Origin: Hyphomicrobiales bacterium
GTDB taxonomy: Bacteria; Pseudomonadota; Alphaproteobacteria; Rhizobiales; Rhizobiaceae
Direction: 5' to 3'
DNA length: 64,000 nucleotides
Assembly: GCA_900473185.1 (NCBI GenBank)
Contig: UCKU01000015.1
Span: 119,011-183,010, forward strand
Shown: positions 33,054-41,872 of the stretch, piece by piece
Layout of the letters: each line of letters opens with the position of its first letter
Position numbering within the stretch: position 1 is the first letter of the stretch
Notes under the pieces: model-generated
Seen by the model: the letters and a program-made list of their open reading frames with translations, nothing else
What the model was told of the DNA's origin: nothing
Database searches by the model: none
Program-made: the position numbers and the translations under genes

Positions 33054-34073
33054 ATGAAGACGAGGAGGATCGGCAAGACGGCGCTCGAGGTGACTGAAAT
33101 CAGCTTCGGCGCCGCGGCACTCGGCGGCCTTTACCGCGCCTGTCCGCGCGAGCAGGCAATGGAGACGCTTGAATCTGCATGGAGCCACGGCATCCGCTAT
33201 TTCGACGTAGCGCCGTGGTATGGCCTTGGGCTCGGCGAACGACGCGTCGGCGATTTCCTGCGCGACAAGCCGGAAGGTGATTACGTGCTGTCAACCAAGG
33301 TCGGCCGCCTGCTGCGCCCGGTGCCGACGGGCACCGTTCCTGATTATAGCTATGTCGATCCGCTCTCCTTCGATGCCGATTACGACTATTCCTATGACGG
33401 CATCATGCGCTCGGTCGATTTCAGCTATGCGCGCCTCGGCCTGAACCGCATCGACATTCTGTTCGTCCACGATATCGGCGCCTATACGCATGGTGCTGCC
33501 AGGAATGCCGTGCATCTGAAGAATTTCCTCGATAGCGGCATCAAGGCGCTGGAACAGCTGAAATCGTCAGGTGCGATCAAGGCTTTCGGCCTCGGCGTCA
33601 ACGAAGTGCCCGTCTGCCTCGACGTGATGCGCAACGCCGATATCGACACGATCCTGATGGCCGGTCGCTATACGCTGCTCGACCGGTCGGCCGTTGCCGA
33701 GCTCATCCCGCTCTGCCGGCAGAAGGGTACCTCGCTCGTCGTCGGCGGCGTCTTCAATTCCGGCATCCTCGCAACCGGCCCGGTGCCGGGATCGCATTTC
33801 GATTATATGCCGGCAACCGAGGAAGTGCTCGCCAAGGTGGGCGCGATGGAAGAGGTGGCCAAGCGCCACGGCCTGCCGCTCGCCGCCCCTGCCCTGCAGT
33901 TTCCGCTGCACGACCCGGTCGTCTCCTCGGTGCTGATCGGCACGGCGCGTCCGTCGAGCCTTACGCGCAACATGGAAAATTTCGAGCCGCGGCTTCCTGC
34001 CGACATCTATCCCGAATTCGAACCCTATACGCTTGTCGCCGCGCCGCTCGGCGAAGAGGCCGTGCGGGTCTAA
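33054..34073 (+). CDS. Aldo/keto reductase, sugar 1-dehydrogenase type
   Basis: 339 residues. It resembles D-threo-aldose (L-fucose) 1-dehydrogenases and pyridoxal 4-dehydrogenase: RRIGKTALEVTEISFGAAALGGLYR, GIRYFDVAPWYGLGLGERRVGDFL with Tyr of the tetrad, the lysine in VLSTKVGRLLRP, and DILFVHDIGAYTHG with the histidine. The C-terminal LIGTARPSSLTRNMENF binds NAD(P). Likely reaction: oxidation of L-fucose or a similar aldose to its lactone. AGGAGG lies four bases before the ATG at 33054. It follows the dehydratase by 40 bases. Confidence 0.83.
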   Translation: MKTRRIGKTALEVTEISFGAAALGGLYRACPREQAMETLESAWSHGIRYFDVAPWYGLGLGERRVGDFLRDKPEGDYVLSTKVGRLLRPVPTGTVPDYSYVDPLSFDADYDYSYDGIMRSVDFSYARLGLNRIDILFVHDIGAYTHGAARNAVHLKNFLDSGIKALEQLKSSGAIKAFGLGVNEVPVCLDVMRNADIDTILMAGRYTLLDRSAVAELIPLCRQKGTSLVVGGVFNSGILATGPVPGSHFDYMPATEEVLAKVGAMEEVAKRHGLPLAAPALQFPLHDPVVSSVLIGTARPSSLTRNMENFEPRLPADIYPEFEPYTLVAAPLGEEAVRV

Positions 34074-34082
34074 GGAGACACC

Positions 34083-34529
34083 ATGCTTAAAGGTATTCAT
34101 CCGCTTCTCGGTCCCGATCTGCTCTATGCGCTGAAGAGCATGGGCCATGGCGACGATATCGTCATTGCCGATGCCAATTTCCCTGCAAGCAGCATGGGAC
34201 CTGATGTCATCCGCGCCGATGGCGTCAGCGCGACAGCGATGGCCGAGGCGATCCTCACCCACATGCCACTCGATACGTTCGTGCCGCAGTCGGCATGGCG
34301 GATGGAGGTGGTTGGCGACCCGAAGGCGGTGCCGGAGGTTTGCACCGAATTCCAGGCGATCGTCACCCGGCGCGCCGGCGATTTTTCCATCGCCTCCGTC
34401 GAACGTTTCGCCTTCTACGAAATGGCACGGAAGGCCGCCTATATCGTCGCGACCACCGAGTTCCGGCTCTACGGCAACCTGATTTTGAAGAAGGGCGTCG
34501 TGCATCCGCACGAGGTGCAATTCGACTGA
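34083..34529 (+). CDS. fucU: RbsD/FucU family sugar mutarotase
   Basis: 148 residues. FucU-type mutarotases interconvert alpha and beta anomers of L-fucose. Seen blocks: MLKGIHPLLGPDLLYALKSMGHGDDIVIADANFPA at the start (with the His/Asp active site region), and the C-terminal RKAAYIVATTEFRLYGNLILKKGVV, which is characteristic of FucU rather than RbsD. It is nine bases after the AKR and last in the unit. The substrate is inferred from the family name and neighbours. Confidence 0.85.
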   Translation: MLKGIHPLLGPDLLYALKSMGHGDDIVIADANFPASSMGPDVIRADGVSATAMAEAILTHMPLDTFVPQSAWRMEVVGDPKAVPEVCTEFQAIVTRRAGDFSIASVERFAFYEMARKAAYIVATTEFRLYGNLILKKGVVHPHEVQFD

Positions 34530-34616
34530 GGACCTTATTTTAGGTCCTTATGTATTTGAAATGAAAACAATTGCTTGGCAGACAATTTAGCGGGCAAAAA
34601 AGCGAAATCGGCACAC

Positions 34617-34677
34617 TTGCAATTTGCTTTCGCCTCGGCTAGCTTCACATCGTAAATGTTTTTTATCGATAAAAATC
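34617..34677 (+). promoter_or_regulatory. Promoter and operator of the sugar ABC transporter unit
   Basis: TTGCAA (34617-34622) and TAGCTT (34640-34645) are 17 bases apart. Just downstream, an operator-like AAATGTTT...GATAAAAA (34654-34677) contains the perfect 16-bp palindrome TTTTTATCGATAAAAA and matches the one before 31511. Its position over the start region suits repression. Confidence 0.6.
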
Positions 34678-34740
34678 GTCCGCCTGCGTTCAGCGGTCCG
34701 GTTTCATTGGAGGAGAACGCACCCTGAGAGGAGAACCCTT

Positions 34741-35730
34741 ATGAGCATCGTGAAATCCATTCTGTCTCGCCGCGCCTTTACGGCACTTGCAGGCGCCGCT
34801 GTCATTGCAACGGCGATGCCGGCCACGTCCTTTGCCGCCGAGGTGACGATCCCGATCATCGTCAAGGACACGACGTCCTTCTACTGGCAGATCGTTCTGG
34901 CAGGCGCCCGCAAGGCCGGCAAGGATCTCGGCGTCAACGTGCCGGAGCTCGGCGCCCAGGCCGAATCCGACATCAACGGCCAGATCAGCATTCTTGAGAA
35001 CGCCGTTGCCGGCAAGCCGGCCGCCGTCGTGATCTCGCCGACCGAGTTCAAGGCGCTCGGCAAGCCGATCGATGAAGCCGCCAAGTCGGTTCCGATCATC
35101 GGCATCGACTCCGGCGCCGATTCCAAGGCATTCAAGTCGTTCCTGACGACCGACAACGTCCAGGGCGGCCGTATCGCTGCTGACGGTCTTGCCGCCGCCA
35201 TCAAGGGCGCCACCGGCAAGGAAGAGGGCGAAGTCGTCATCCTGACCAACCTTCCCGGCGTCGGCTCGCTGGAACAGCGCCGCGAAGGCTTCCTGGATCA
35301 GGTCAAGACCAAGCATCCCGGCCTGAAGGTGATTGCCGACAAGTACGGCGATGGCCAGGCAACGACCGGCCTCAACATGATGACCGACCTGATCACGGCA
35401 AACCCGAAGCTCGTCGGCGTCTTCGCCTCGAACCTCATCATGGCACAGGGTGTGGGCCAGGCAATCGCCGAAAACAAGCTCGGCGACAAGATCAAGGTCA
35501 TCGGCTTCGACAGCGACGACAAGACGGTCGGCTTCCTCAAGGATGGTGCGATCGCCGGCCTCGTCGTTCAGGACCCCTATCGCATGGGCTATGACGGCGT
35601 GAAGACCGCTCTTGCCGTCTCCAAGGGCGAAAAGGTCGAGCAGAACGTCGACACCGGCGCAAACCTCGTCACCAAGGCGAATATGGCCGAGCCGAAGATC
35701 GACGCGCTCCTGAACCCGAAGATCAAGTAA
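34741..35730 (+). CDS. Sugar ABC transporter substrate-binding protein (CUT2 type)
   Basis: 329 residues, RbsB-like. The signal peptide has a twin-arginine-like SRRAFTALAGAAVIATAMP and cleaves after SFA. The mature protein follows the ribose-binding pattern: VTIPIIVKDTTSFYWQIVLAGARKAGKDLG, EAAKSVPIIGIDSGAD, NLPGVGSLEQRREGF and LVVQDPYRMGYDGVKTAL. It would capture the sugar used by the neighbouring dehydratase, AKR and mutarotase. An intrinsic terminator stands between it and the ATPase gene. Confidence 0.9.
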   Translation: MSIVKSILSRRAFTALAGAAVIATAMPATSFAAEVTIPIIVKDTTSFYWQIVLAGARKAGKDLGVNVPELGAQAESDINGQISILENAVAGKPAAVVISPTEFKALGKPIDEAAKSVPIIGIDSGADSKAFKSFLTTDNVQGGRIAADGLAAAIKGATGKEEGEVVILTNLPGVGSLEQRREGFLDQVKTKHPGLKVIADKYGDGQATTGLNMMTDLITANPKLVGVFASNLIMAQGVGQAIAENKLGDKIKVIGFDSDDKTVGFLKDGAIAGLVVQDPYRMGYDGVKTALAVSKGEKVEQNVDTGANLVTKANMAEPKIDALLNPKIK

Positions 35731-35741
35731 AACGACAGGCA

Positions 35742-35776
35742 GCCGCGCCGGCTTCAAAAACCGGCGCGGCTTTTTT
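35742..35776 (+). terminator. Intrinsic terminator after the sugar-binding protein gene
   Basis: GCCGCGCCGG (35742-35751) and CCGGCGCGGC (35761-35770) form a perfect 10-bp stem followed by TTTTTT. It is 11 bases after the stop and within the operon, so it should lower expression of the ATPase and permease relative to the binding protein. Confidence 0.85.
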
Positions 35777-35833
35777 CATCCATGGTATGGTTCGCCAGGG
35801 ATGGAGCAGACGTGACAAGAGGAGGAGAGGTCC

Positions 35834-37387
35834 ATGGTCGGACTGGAAGAGATCAGTCATCGCCACGATGACAGCGCGACGCTGAAAGAAGCCAATCGAA
35901 TTCCCGCCGGATCGCCCATCCTCGAATTGAAAGGCCTGCAGAAGAATTACGGTCATGTGCAGGCGTTGAAGCCTGCGACGCTGACCTTCCTTGCCGGTGA
36001 AATCCACGCCATCGTCGGCGAAAACGGCGCCGGCAAATCCACCCTCATCAAATTGCTCACCGGCGTCATCACCCGCACAGCCGGCGAGGTGCTGTGGTGC
36101 GGCCATCCGGTGGGGCTGTCGACGCCGAACGAGGCAATCGCCCGCGGCATCAATGCCGTCCACCAGGAAGTCGTGCTCTGCCGGCACCTGACGGTGGCCG
36201 CCAATCTCTTCCTCGGCGACGAGGTCAATCGCTTCGGCATCATGCGCAAGAAGCAGATGGAGAAGATGGCGCAGGCCGTTCTCGACGATCTCGGCTTCGG
36301 CCTGCCCGCAGGTGCGCTTCTGAGCTCGCTGACGATCGGTCAGCAGCAGCTCGTCGCCACCGCGCGTGCGGCCATGCGCGGCACGCAGTTCCTGATCTTC
36401 GACGAGCCGACCGCCTATCTCACCCGCCAGGAGTCCGCACAGCTCTTCAAGCTGATCCGCCGCCTGCAGGGCGAAGGCGTCACCATCGTCTATATCAGCC
36501 ACCGCATGGAGGAAGTCTTCGAGCTTGCCGACCGTGTCTCGGTACTGCGCGACGGCACGCATGTCGGCACGCGCCTCATCGGCGAAACCAATGACGCCGA
36601 ACTGATCGCGCTGATGATCAATCGCTCGATCGAGCAGATCTACCACAAGGAAGAGATTCCGATCGGCGAGACGATCCTCGATGTCAGGGGTCTTACCGGC
36701 CCAGGCTTCGAAGAGGTGTCGCTCTCCGTCAAGGCAGGACAGATCGTCGGGCTCTATGGCCTGATCGGCGCCGGGCGCAGCGAATTTGCGCTCGGGCTCT
36801 ACGGGCGCCAGCCGACAAGTGCGGGCGAAATCCACTGGATGGGCAAGCGCGTCGATATCAAGAACGAACGGACCGCGATGGAGCTCGGCATTGCGCTCGC
36901 GCCCGAAAGCCGGCGCGACCAGGGGCTCTGCCTCAACCTGCCGATCGGCCTCAACATCAACCTGCCGGTGTTCGGACGCCTCAGCCAGGGCCCGGTCATC
37001 AATCACTCGCGCGAATCGACGAATGCCGACAAGCAGATCCGCGATCTCAGCATCAAGACGCCGAGCCGGCGCGTTCCGGCCTCCAGCATGTCGGGTGGCA
37101 ACCAGCAGAAGATCGTCATCGGCAAGTGGCTGAGCCACGGCGCCCGGCTTTTCATTTTCGACGAGCCGACCGTCGGCGTCGACGTCGGCACCAAGGCGGA
37201 AATCTACCGGCTCTTCGCCAAGCTTCTGAAGGAGGGGGCAGGCATTATCCTGATCTCTTCCTACCTGCCCGAGGTCTACGAACTGGCCGACCGGCTGCAC
37301 GTCTTCCGCAGCGGCAAGCTCGTTGCAAGCCATGATTTCCACGCGGCGACGCATGAAGAAGTGCTCAGCGAAGCGATCGGCGTCTGA
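35834..37387 (+). CDS. Sugar ABC transporter ATPase, two ABC domains (CUT2)
   Basis: 517 residues, an RbsA/AraG-like protein with two tandem ABC domains. First domain: Walker A GENGAGKST, a signature-like LTIGQQQLVATARA that lacks the usual LSGGQ, and Walker B FLIFDEPTAYL. Second domain: a degenerate P-loop GLIGAGRSE, a proper signature MSGGNQQKIVIGKW and Walker B LFIFDEPTVGVD. An asymmetric pair like this is normal for CUT2 ATPases. It energises the permease encoded next. Confidence 0.92.
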   Translation: MVGLEEISHRHDDSATLKEANRIPAGSPILELKGLQKNYGHVQALKPATLTFLAGEIHAIVGENGAGKSTLIKLLTGVITRTAGEVLWCGHPVGLSTPNEAIARGINAVHQEVVLCRHLTVAANLFLGDEVNRFGIMRKKQMEKMAQAVLDDLGFGLPAGALLSSLTIGQQQLVATARAAMRGTQFLIFDEPTAYLTRQESAQLFKLIRRLQGEGVTIVYISHRMEEVFELADRVSVLRDGTHVGTRLIGETNDAELIALMINRSIEQIYHKEEIPIGETILDVRGLTGPGFEEVSLSVKAGQIVGLYGLIGAGRSEFALGLYGRQPTSAGEIHWMGKRVDIKNERTAMELGIALAPESRRDQGLCLNLPIGLNINLPVFGRLSQGPVINHSRESTNADKQIRDLSIKTPSRRVPASSMSGGNQQKIVIGKWLSHGARLFIFDEPTVGVDVGTKAEIYRLFAKLLKEGAGIILISSYLPEVYELADRLHVFRSGKLVASHDFHAATHEEVLSEAIGV

Positions 37388-37414
37388 GCAAGAAGAATAA
37401 GAGGGAGAAAATTC

Positions 37415-38389
37415 ATGACTGTAACCCCCACCGAAATCGTCGCGCCGCCGCCGCGCCGGAAGATGAACATCCTGTTCGGCCTGACGCTGATCGGCTTGCT
37501 GATCTTCCTCTGGGTCGTGCTCGGCTTCTCGACAGCCAGCTTCTGGACGCCGCTCAACATCTCCAACCTGCTGCGCCAAGGCGCGATGACGGCGATCCTG
37601 GCGCTCGGCCAGACCTTCGTCATCATCACCGCCGGCATCGATCTTTCTGTCGGCGCAATCGTCGGCTTCTGCACTGTTATCATCGCCTGGCTCTTACAGG
37701 CGGGCGTACCGCTCTGGGCGGCAATCTTGCTGACGCTGGCAATCGGTGTCGCGATCGGCTCTTTCCATGGCTTCGGCATCGTGCATATGGGCCTGCCGCC
37801 CTTCATCATCACGCTGGCGACGCTGACATCGCTGCGCGGCATTGGCCTGCTGATCACCAACGGCTCGACGATCAGCATCACCGACGAGGGCTTCAGCAAC
37901 TTCGCCCGCGCCGATTTCCTTGGCGTTCCAAGCCTGTTCTGGATGGTCATCCTGGTGGCGATCCCCTCCTTCGTCTTCCTGCATCTGAGCCGCTGGGGCC
38001 GCTATCTCTTCGCCGTCGGTTCGAATGCCGAAGCGGCGCGCCTTTCCGGCGTCAACGTCAAGGGGATGATCTACCTCGCCTATATACTTTCGGCTTCGTT
38101 TGCGGCTTTCGTTGGCGTGCTGCTCGCCTCGCGTATCGCCATCGGCAACGCGACGCAGGCCGACGGCTGGGAGCTGCAGGCGATCGCCTCATCGGTCATC
38201 GGCGGCACGTCTCTCTTCGGTGCCGTCGGCTCCGTGCATGGTCCGCTGATCGGCGCCTTCATTCTGGCGACCATCAACAACGGCGCAAACCTCCTGAACG
38301 TCAACTCGTTCTGGCAGCGCATCATCACCGGCCTGCTGATCATCGTCATCGTCTACTTCGACCAGCTTCGCCGGCGCCGGGCGGGCTGA
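37415..38389 (+). CDS. Sugar ABC transporter permease (CUT2)
   Basis: 324 residues with about nine or ten hydrophobic segments. RbsC-type motifs: AILALGQTFVIITAGIDLSVGAIVGF near residue 65, MGLPPFIITLATLTSLRGIGLL, the cytoplasmic coupling stretch GRYLFAVGSNAEAARLSGVNV, and ASSVIGGTSLFGAVGSVHGPLIGA. It is 27 bases after the ATPase gene. A terminator-like hairpin follows before the dehydrogenase gene. Confidence 0.92.
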   Translation: MTVTPTEIVAPPPRRKMNILFGLTLIGLLIFLWVVLGFSTASFWTPLNISNLLRQGAMTAILALGQTFVIITAGIDLSVGAIVGFCTVIIAWLLQAGVPLWAAILLTLAIGVAIGSFHGFGIVHMGLPPFIITLATLTSLRGIGLLITNGSTISITDEGFSNFARADFLGVPSLFWMVILVAIPSFVFLHLSRWGRYLFAVGSNAEAARLSGVNVKGMIYLAYILSASFAAFVGVLLASRIAIGNATQADGWELQAIASSVIGGTSLFGAVGSVHGPLIGAFILATINNGANLLNVNSFWQRIITGLLIIVIVYFDQLRRRRAG

Positions 38390-38404
38390 GCGGGATACAA
38401 AACG

Positions 38405-38432
38405 AAGCCGGCCCAAAGGCCGGCTTTCTTCT
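38405..38432 (+). terminator. Intrinsic terminator after the permease gene
   Basis: AAGCCGGCC (38405-38413) pairs with GGCCGGCTT (38418-38426), followed by TCTTCTTTT. It separates the transporter genes from the dehydrogenase gene that starts at 38455, though read-through is possible. Confidence 0.75.
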
Positions 38433-38454
38433 TTTCAGCAATGCGAGAACTGTC

Positions 38455-39474
38455 ATGAAAGCTGTCCTTTGCCGCGAACCCGGTGTCCTTGATCTCGTCG
38501 AGCGCCCTTCCCCCGAAAAACCTGATACCGGCTGGGTACGGCTTGCCGTCAGCCATGTTGGCATCTGCGGCACGGATTATCATATCTTCGAAGGCAAGCA
38601 CCCGTTCCTCGAATATCCACGTGTCATGGGTCACGAGATATCGGCGACCGTGCTGGAGGCGGGCGACGGGGTGGCAATGGCTGTCGGCACGCCCGTCATC
38701 GTCAATCCCTATCTCTCCTGCGGAAGCTGTGTCGCCTGCCGGCAGGGCAAGCCGAATTGCTGCACCAATATCAAGGTTCTCGGCGTCCATACGGATGGTG
38801 CTTTCTGCGAGGAAATCTTAGTGCCCGCGGGCAACCTCTATGCCGCCAAGGGCCTCAGCCTTGAGGCAGCGGCGACCGTCGAATTCCTGGCCATTGGGGC
38901 GCATGCGGTACGCCGATCCATGGCGCCTGCCGGTTCCCGCTCGCTCGTCATCGGCGCAGGCCCGATCGGCCTTGGCGCGGCAATCTTCTCGCGTATTGCC
39001 GGTCATGACGTGACGCTTCTGGATACGAGCGCGGAACGGCTGCAGATGGCGTCGGAGCGCTTCGGCTTTACGTCAGGGATCGTCGCCAATGATGGAACTG
39101 CGGATGCCGTGAGGGCCAGGACGGACGGCGATGGTTTTGATGTCGTCTTTGACGCGACAGGCTTTGGACCTTCGATAGAGAAGGCCTTCAGCTTTGTCGC
39201 CCATGGCGGCGCGCTGGTGCTTGTCAGCGTCGTGAAAGACGATATCCGCTTCTCCGATCCGGAATTCCACAAGCGGGAAATGATGGTCATCGGCAGCCGC
39301 AATGCGACGCGTGTCGACTTCGAACACGTCGCGGATTCGATCGCCAAGGGTCTCGTTCCGGTCGACAAGCTCATCACCCATCGCACGACGCTTGCCGATG
39401 CGCCGCGTGATCTTGCCCGCTGGGCGCACGAGAAGAGTGGCCTCATCAAGGCCGTCATCAAGGTCGCAGCTTAA
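38455..39474 (+). CDS. Zinc-containing alcohol dehydrogenase
   Basis: 339 residues, medium-chain dehydrogenase. The catalytic zinc cysteine is in SHVGICGTDYHIFEG and its partner histidine in RVMGHEIS; the structural zinc set is CGSCVACRQGKPNC. The NAD loop is VIGAGPIGLGAAIF. The family includes sorbitol, threonine and L-galactonate/L-idonate dehydrogenases. In this locus it may oxidise a deoxy-sugar acid or sugar alcohol, but the exact step is not readable. Its stop codon overlaps that of the convergent cutC within TTAA. Confidence 0.86.
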   Translation: MKAVLCREPGVLDLVERPSPEKPDTGWVRLAVSHVGICGTDYHIFEGKHPFLEYPRVMGHEISATVLEAGDGVAMAVGTPVIVNPYLSCGSCVACRQGKPNCCTNIKVLGVHTDGAFCEEILVPAGNLYAAKGLSLEAAATVEFLAIGAHAVRRSMAPAGSRSLVIGAGPIGLGAAIFSRIAGHDVTLLDTSAERLQMASERFGFTSGIVANDGTADAVRARTDGDGFDVVFDATGFGPSIEKAFSFVAHGGALVLVSVVKDDIRFSDPEFHKREMMVIGSRNATRVDFEHVADSIAKGLVPVDKLITHRTTLADAPRDLARWAHEKSGLIKAVIKVAA

Positions 39475-40193
39475 GCAGCGTCGATTGCCGCACGCATCTG
39501 TCGGACAACTTCGACATCCGTACGATTCGAGGTCGGCACATCGAAGCCGAAGGAGACGGCGCGCGGATCGGCGCTGGCAACGGGCGAACTGCAGGAACCG
39601 TGGATTTCGTGCGCGCCAGTTGCCCGCAGGATTTCGATGGCGTTTGTGGGGCGCACGCCGCTGCCCGGCATGATGGAAATGCGGCCGGCTGCCTTGGCGG
39701 AGATGCGCTTCAGCGTTTCGAGCCCATCCACCGCCTTCGGTACGCAGCCCGACGTGAGGATGCGCTCGTAGCCGAGCTCGACCGCCTGTTCCAGTGCTGC
39801 ATCCGGATCGGGCACCAGATCGAAAGCGCGATGCAGCGTCGAACCGAGGCCGGCAGCATGCGCCTTCAGGCGATGAATGAGCGGCATGTCGAGCGTGCCG
39901 TCCAGTCGGTTGGCACCGATGACGACGCCAGCAAGGCCAGCGGCCCTGACAGCATCGATATCGGCAAGCATCGCTTTCTCATCCGTCGTATCGAAGATGA
40001 AGGGGCCGGCATGCGGGCGGATCATTGCATAGACCGGGATGGGCGCTTGCGCCGCGATCCGCATCAGGCTCGGCAATGGCGTCAGCCCGCCAAGCTCCAG
40101 CGCCGAACAGAGCTCGATGCGGCCAGCGCCGCCTTCGATTGCAGCCGCAAGGCCCTGAGCGCTATCGACGCAGACTTCCAGCAAAACCGTCAT
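39471..40193 (-). CDS. cutC: CutC family protein
   Basis: 240 residues, a TIM-barrel protein: LLEVCVDSAQGLAAAIEGGAGRIELCSALELGGLTPLP, YAMIRPHAGPFIFDT, STLHRAFDLVPDP, RILTSGCVPKAVDGLETLKRI and IMPGSGVRPTNA. CutC was named for copper tolerance, and copper binding has been reported, but its enzymatic role is unsettled. It follows the LysR gene by 33 bases on the same strand. Confidence 0.92.
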   Translation of the reverse strand: MTVLLEVCVDSAQGLAAAIEGGAGRIELCSALELGGLTPLPSLMRIAAQAPIPVYAMIRPHAGPFIFDTTDEKAMLADIDAVRAAGLAGVVIGANRLDGTLDMPLIHRLKAHAAGLGSTLHRAFDLVPDPDAALEQAVELGYERILTSGCVPKAVDGLETLKRISAKAAGRISIMPGSGVRPTNAIEILRATGAHEIHGSCSSPVASADPRAVSFGFDVPTSNRTDVEVVRQMRAAIDAA

Positions 40194-40226
40194 ATTCCGA
40201 ATCCCTCTTCTTCCGTCGCAGCCTAT

Positions 40227-41441
40227 TTATGCAACGGCGGCATTTTGCGCGACAGGCGCCGGGACAATTTTTGCCGCGGTCGCGATCAGCAGGTCGCAAG
40301 CGTCAGCCGCGGCTTTCCGATGATTGAAGGCCACGTGATAGGACATCAGCATCGGCTCGGCGAGTTCGACGATGCGCACCCGGTCGGCGATCGGCATGGC
40401 GCTGACGCGGCCGAGAAAGGAGACATAGCCGTGATTGGCGACGAGATCGACGATGACGGGCAGCGAATCCGCCGCGGTGATGTCTCGATCGCGCAGGCGG
40501 CGATGCAGGGTGCGGTCATAGCCGAAGGTCATCGCGGCATGGCCGATGCCGGTGCGCGGGCTCGGCGTGCAGATCGGATGGCTGGCCACAAGTTCCTTGG
40601 CGGTTGCCTCCATACTGTCAAGCGGGGCGATCGCCACCATATCGGTGCGCAGCAATTCGCGATGACGGAAGCTTTCCAGGCCGAAGACGGAATCGAGGAT
40701 CGCGACATCGATGCGCCCGGATTTCAGCGCCTCGCGCAGATCGTCCGCAGTCATCGAGACCAGCGATAAAGCATTCTTGTTGCGGCCGGCATTCCACTCG
40801 GCAACGAGGCTACCCAGGCAGCGCGCAACCCAGCTTTCCGAGCCCGTGGGGATGATGGCACCGATGCGGAGCGACCGGGCGGTGCGCTGATAGCGTTCGT
40901 CCGCAGCGGATTTCAACTCGTTCCAGGCGAGGCTGATGGTCGAAAAGATAGTATAGGCGAAGCGGCCCTCCTCCGTCAGCGCCGAGCCTTGGGCCTGACG
41001 CTCGAAGAGCCTGCCTCCAAAGAATTTCTCAAGATTGGCGATCTGCAATGAAAGCTGCGGCTGACCAAGACGCAGACGGCGGGCGGCTCTGTTGATGCTG
41101 CCCTGGTCGGCAACCTCCAGGTAACGCTCCATGGTGACGAGCTTGACGGGGATGCGGGCGGCCCATTGTCCGTAAGCTTCCGGTTCACGATAACCAAGCT
41201 TGTCGCCAAGCTGCCCTGTTGCAGCAAGGATCGGCGCCAATCCCTCCAGAACTCTGCCTCCGGCAAGCAGAATGACCAGTTCGCCCGAGGAACGCTCGGC
41301 GAGCTTCAGGGCGAGCTCCGTCTCCAGACTATCGATCGCTGCCGACGCGGTCGAGACGGAGATGTTGAAGCGACGCGCCGTTTCGCGCATGGAGCCGGAA
41401 GACAGGACATGGCTTGCGATGAAGAGGGCGCCGAGATGCAA
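40227..41441 (-). CDS. LysR-like regulator with two helix-turn-helix domains
   Basis: 404 residues, about 100 more than a normal LysR protein. The first helix-turn-helix is in residues 1-60 (SSGSMRETARRFNISVSTASAAIDSLETELALKLAE). A second, standard LysR domain starts near 103: MERYLEVADQGSINRAARRLRLGQPQLSLQIANLEKFFGGRLFER. The rest is the two-lobed effector domain. The duplication gives two DNA-reading units per subunit. It is divergent from the osmoprotectant transporter with 431 bases between, and may control it or cutC. Confidence 0.82.
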   Translation of the reverse strand: MHLGALFIASHVLSSGSMRETARRFNISVSTASAAIDSLETELALKLAERSSGELVILLAGGRVLEGLAPILAATGQLGDKLGYREPEAYGQWAARIPVKLVTMERYLEVADQGSINRAARRLRLGQPQLSLQIANLEKFFGGRLFERQAQGSALTEEGRFAYTIFSTISLAWNELKSAADERYQRTARSLRIGAIIPTGSESWVARCLGSLVAEWNAGRNKNALSLVSMTADDLREALKSGRIDVAILDSVFGLESFRHRELLRTDMVAIAPLDSMEATAKELVASHPICTPSPRTGIGHAAMTFGYDRTLHRRLRDRDITAADSLPVIVDLVANHGYVSFLGRVSAMPIADRVRIVELAEPMLMSYHVAFNHRKAAADACDLLIATAAKIVPAPVAQNAAVA

Positions 41442-41872
41442 GGCTTTCTCCGGAAACTACTGAAAAGGCGGAGGATATGACGTGTTCGTGAAAAAAGATA
41501 TCCCTGCCCATAGAGGTGCAGGCTATCGTTCACTCAATAGAAATCCGGGCGGCGAAAGAACCGACTGAAAGCACCGGAACATCGTGGAAACACGCAAGGG
41601 GACAAAAACAAATCGCGCCGACCCTGGAAAAGGGAATGCAATTCCGCGCACGGACCTGCATTCGCCGCCATAATCGCGCCGCGAGAGCGAATACTGGAGG
41701 GGGCTGCTTCGATTTTCGGGCATCGATTTTTCGGGCATGCACACTATTTCCATGACGCACGTATTTCCGGCATGATGGCCTGATGGCTGACCATGCCGGC
41801 TGGTTTTATGCGCGCAGGCTTCGCGTCCGGGGCTTTCGCGACGTTTAACGGTGTTCAACCAAGGGGATAATC
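41442..41872. other. Divergent intergenic region before the osmoprotectant-type transporter
   Basis: 431 bases between the LysR gene and the binding-protein gene. I see a short direct repeat, TTTTCGGGCAT, at about 41715 and 41730, but no clear promoter, riboswitch or complete operator. Short frames here have no support. Confidence 0.4.

Noticed and set aside
41523..41858. Short frames in the gap before the osmoprotectant-type transporter
   Set aside because: They overlap each other in different frames, lack ribosome sites and show no conserved features.
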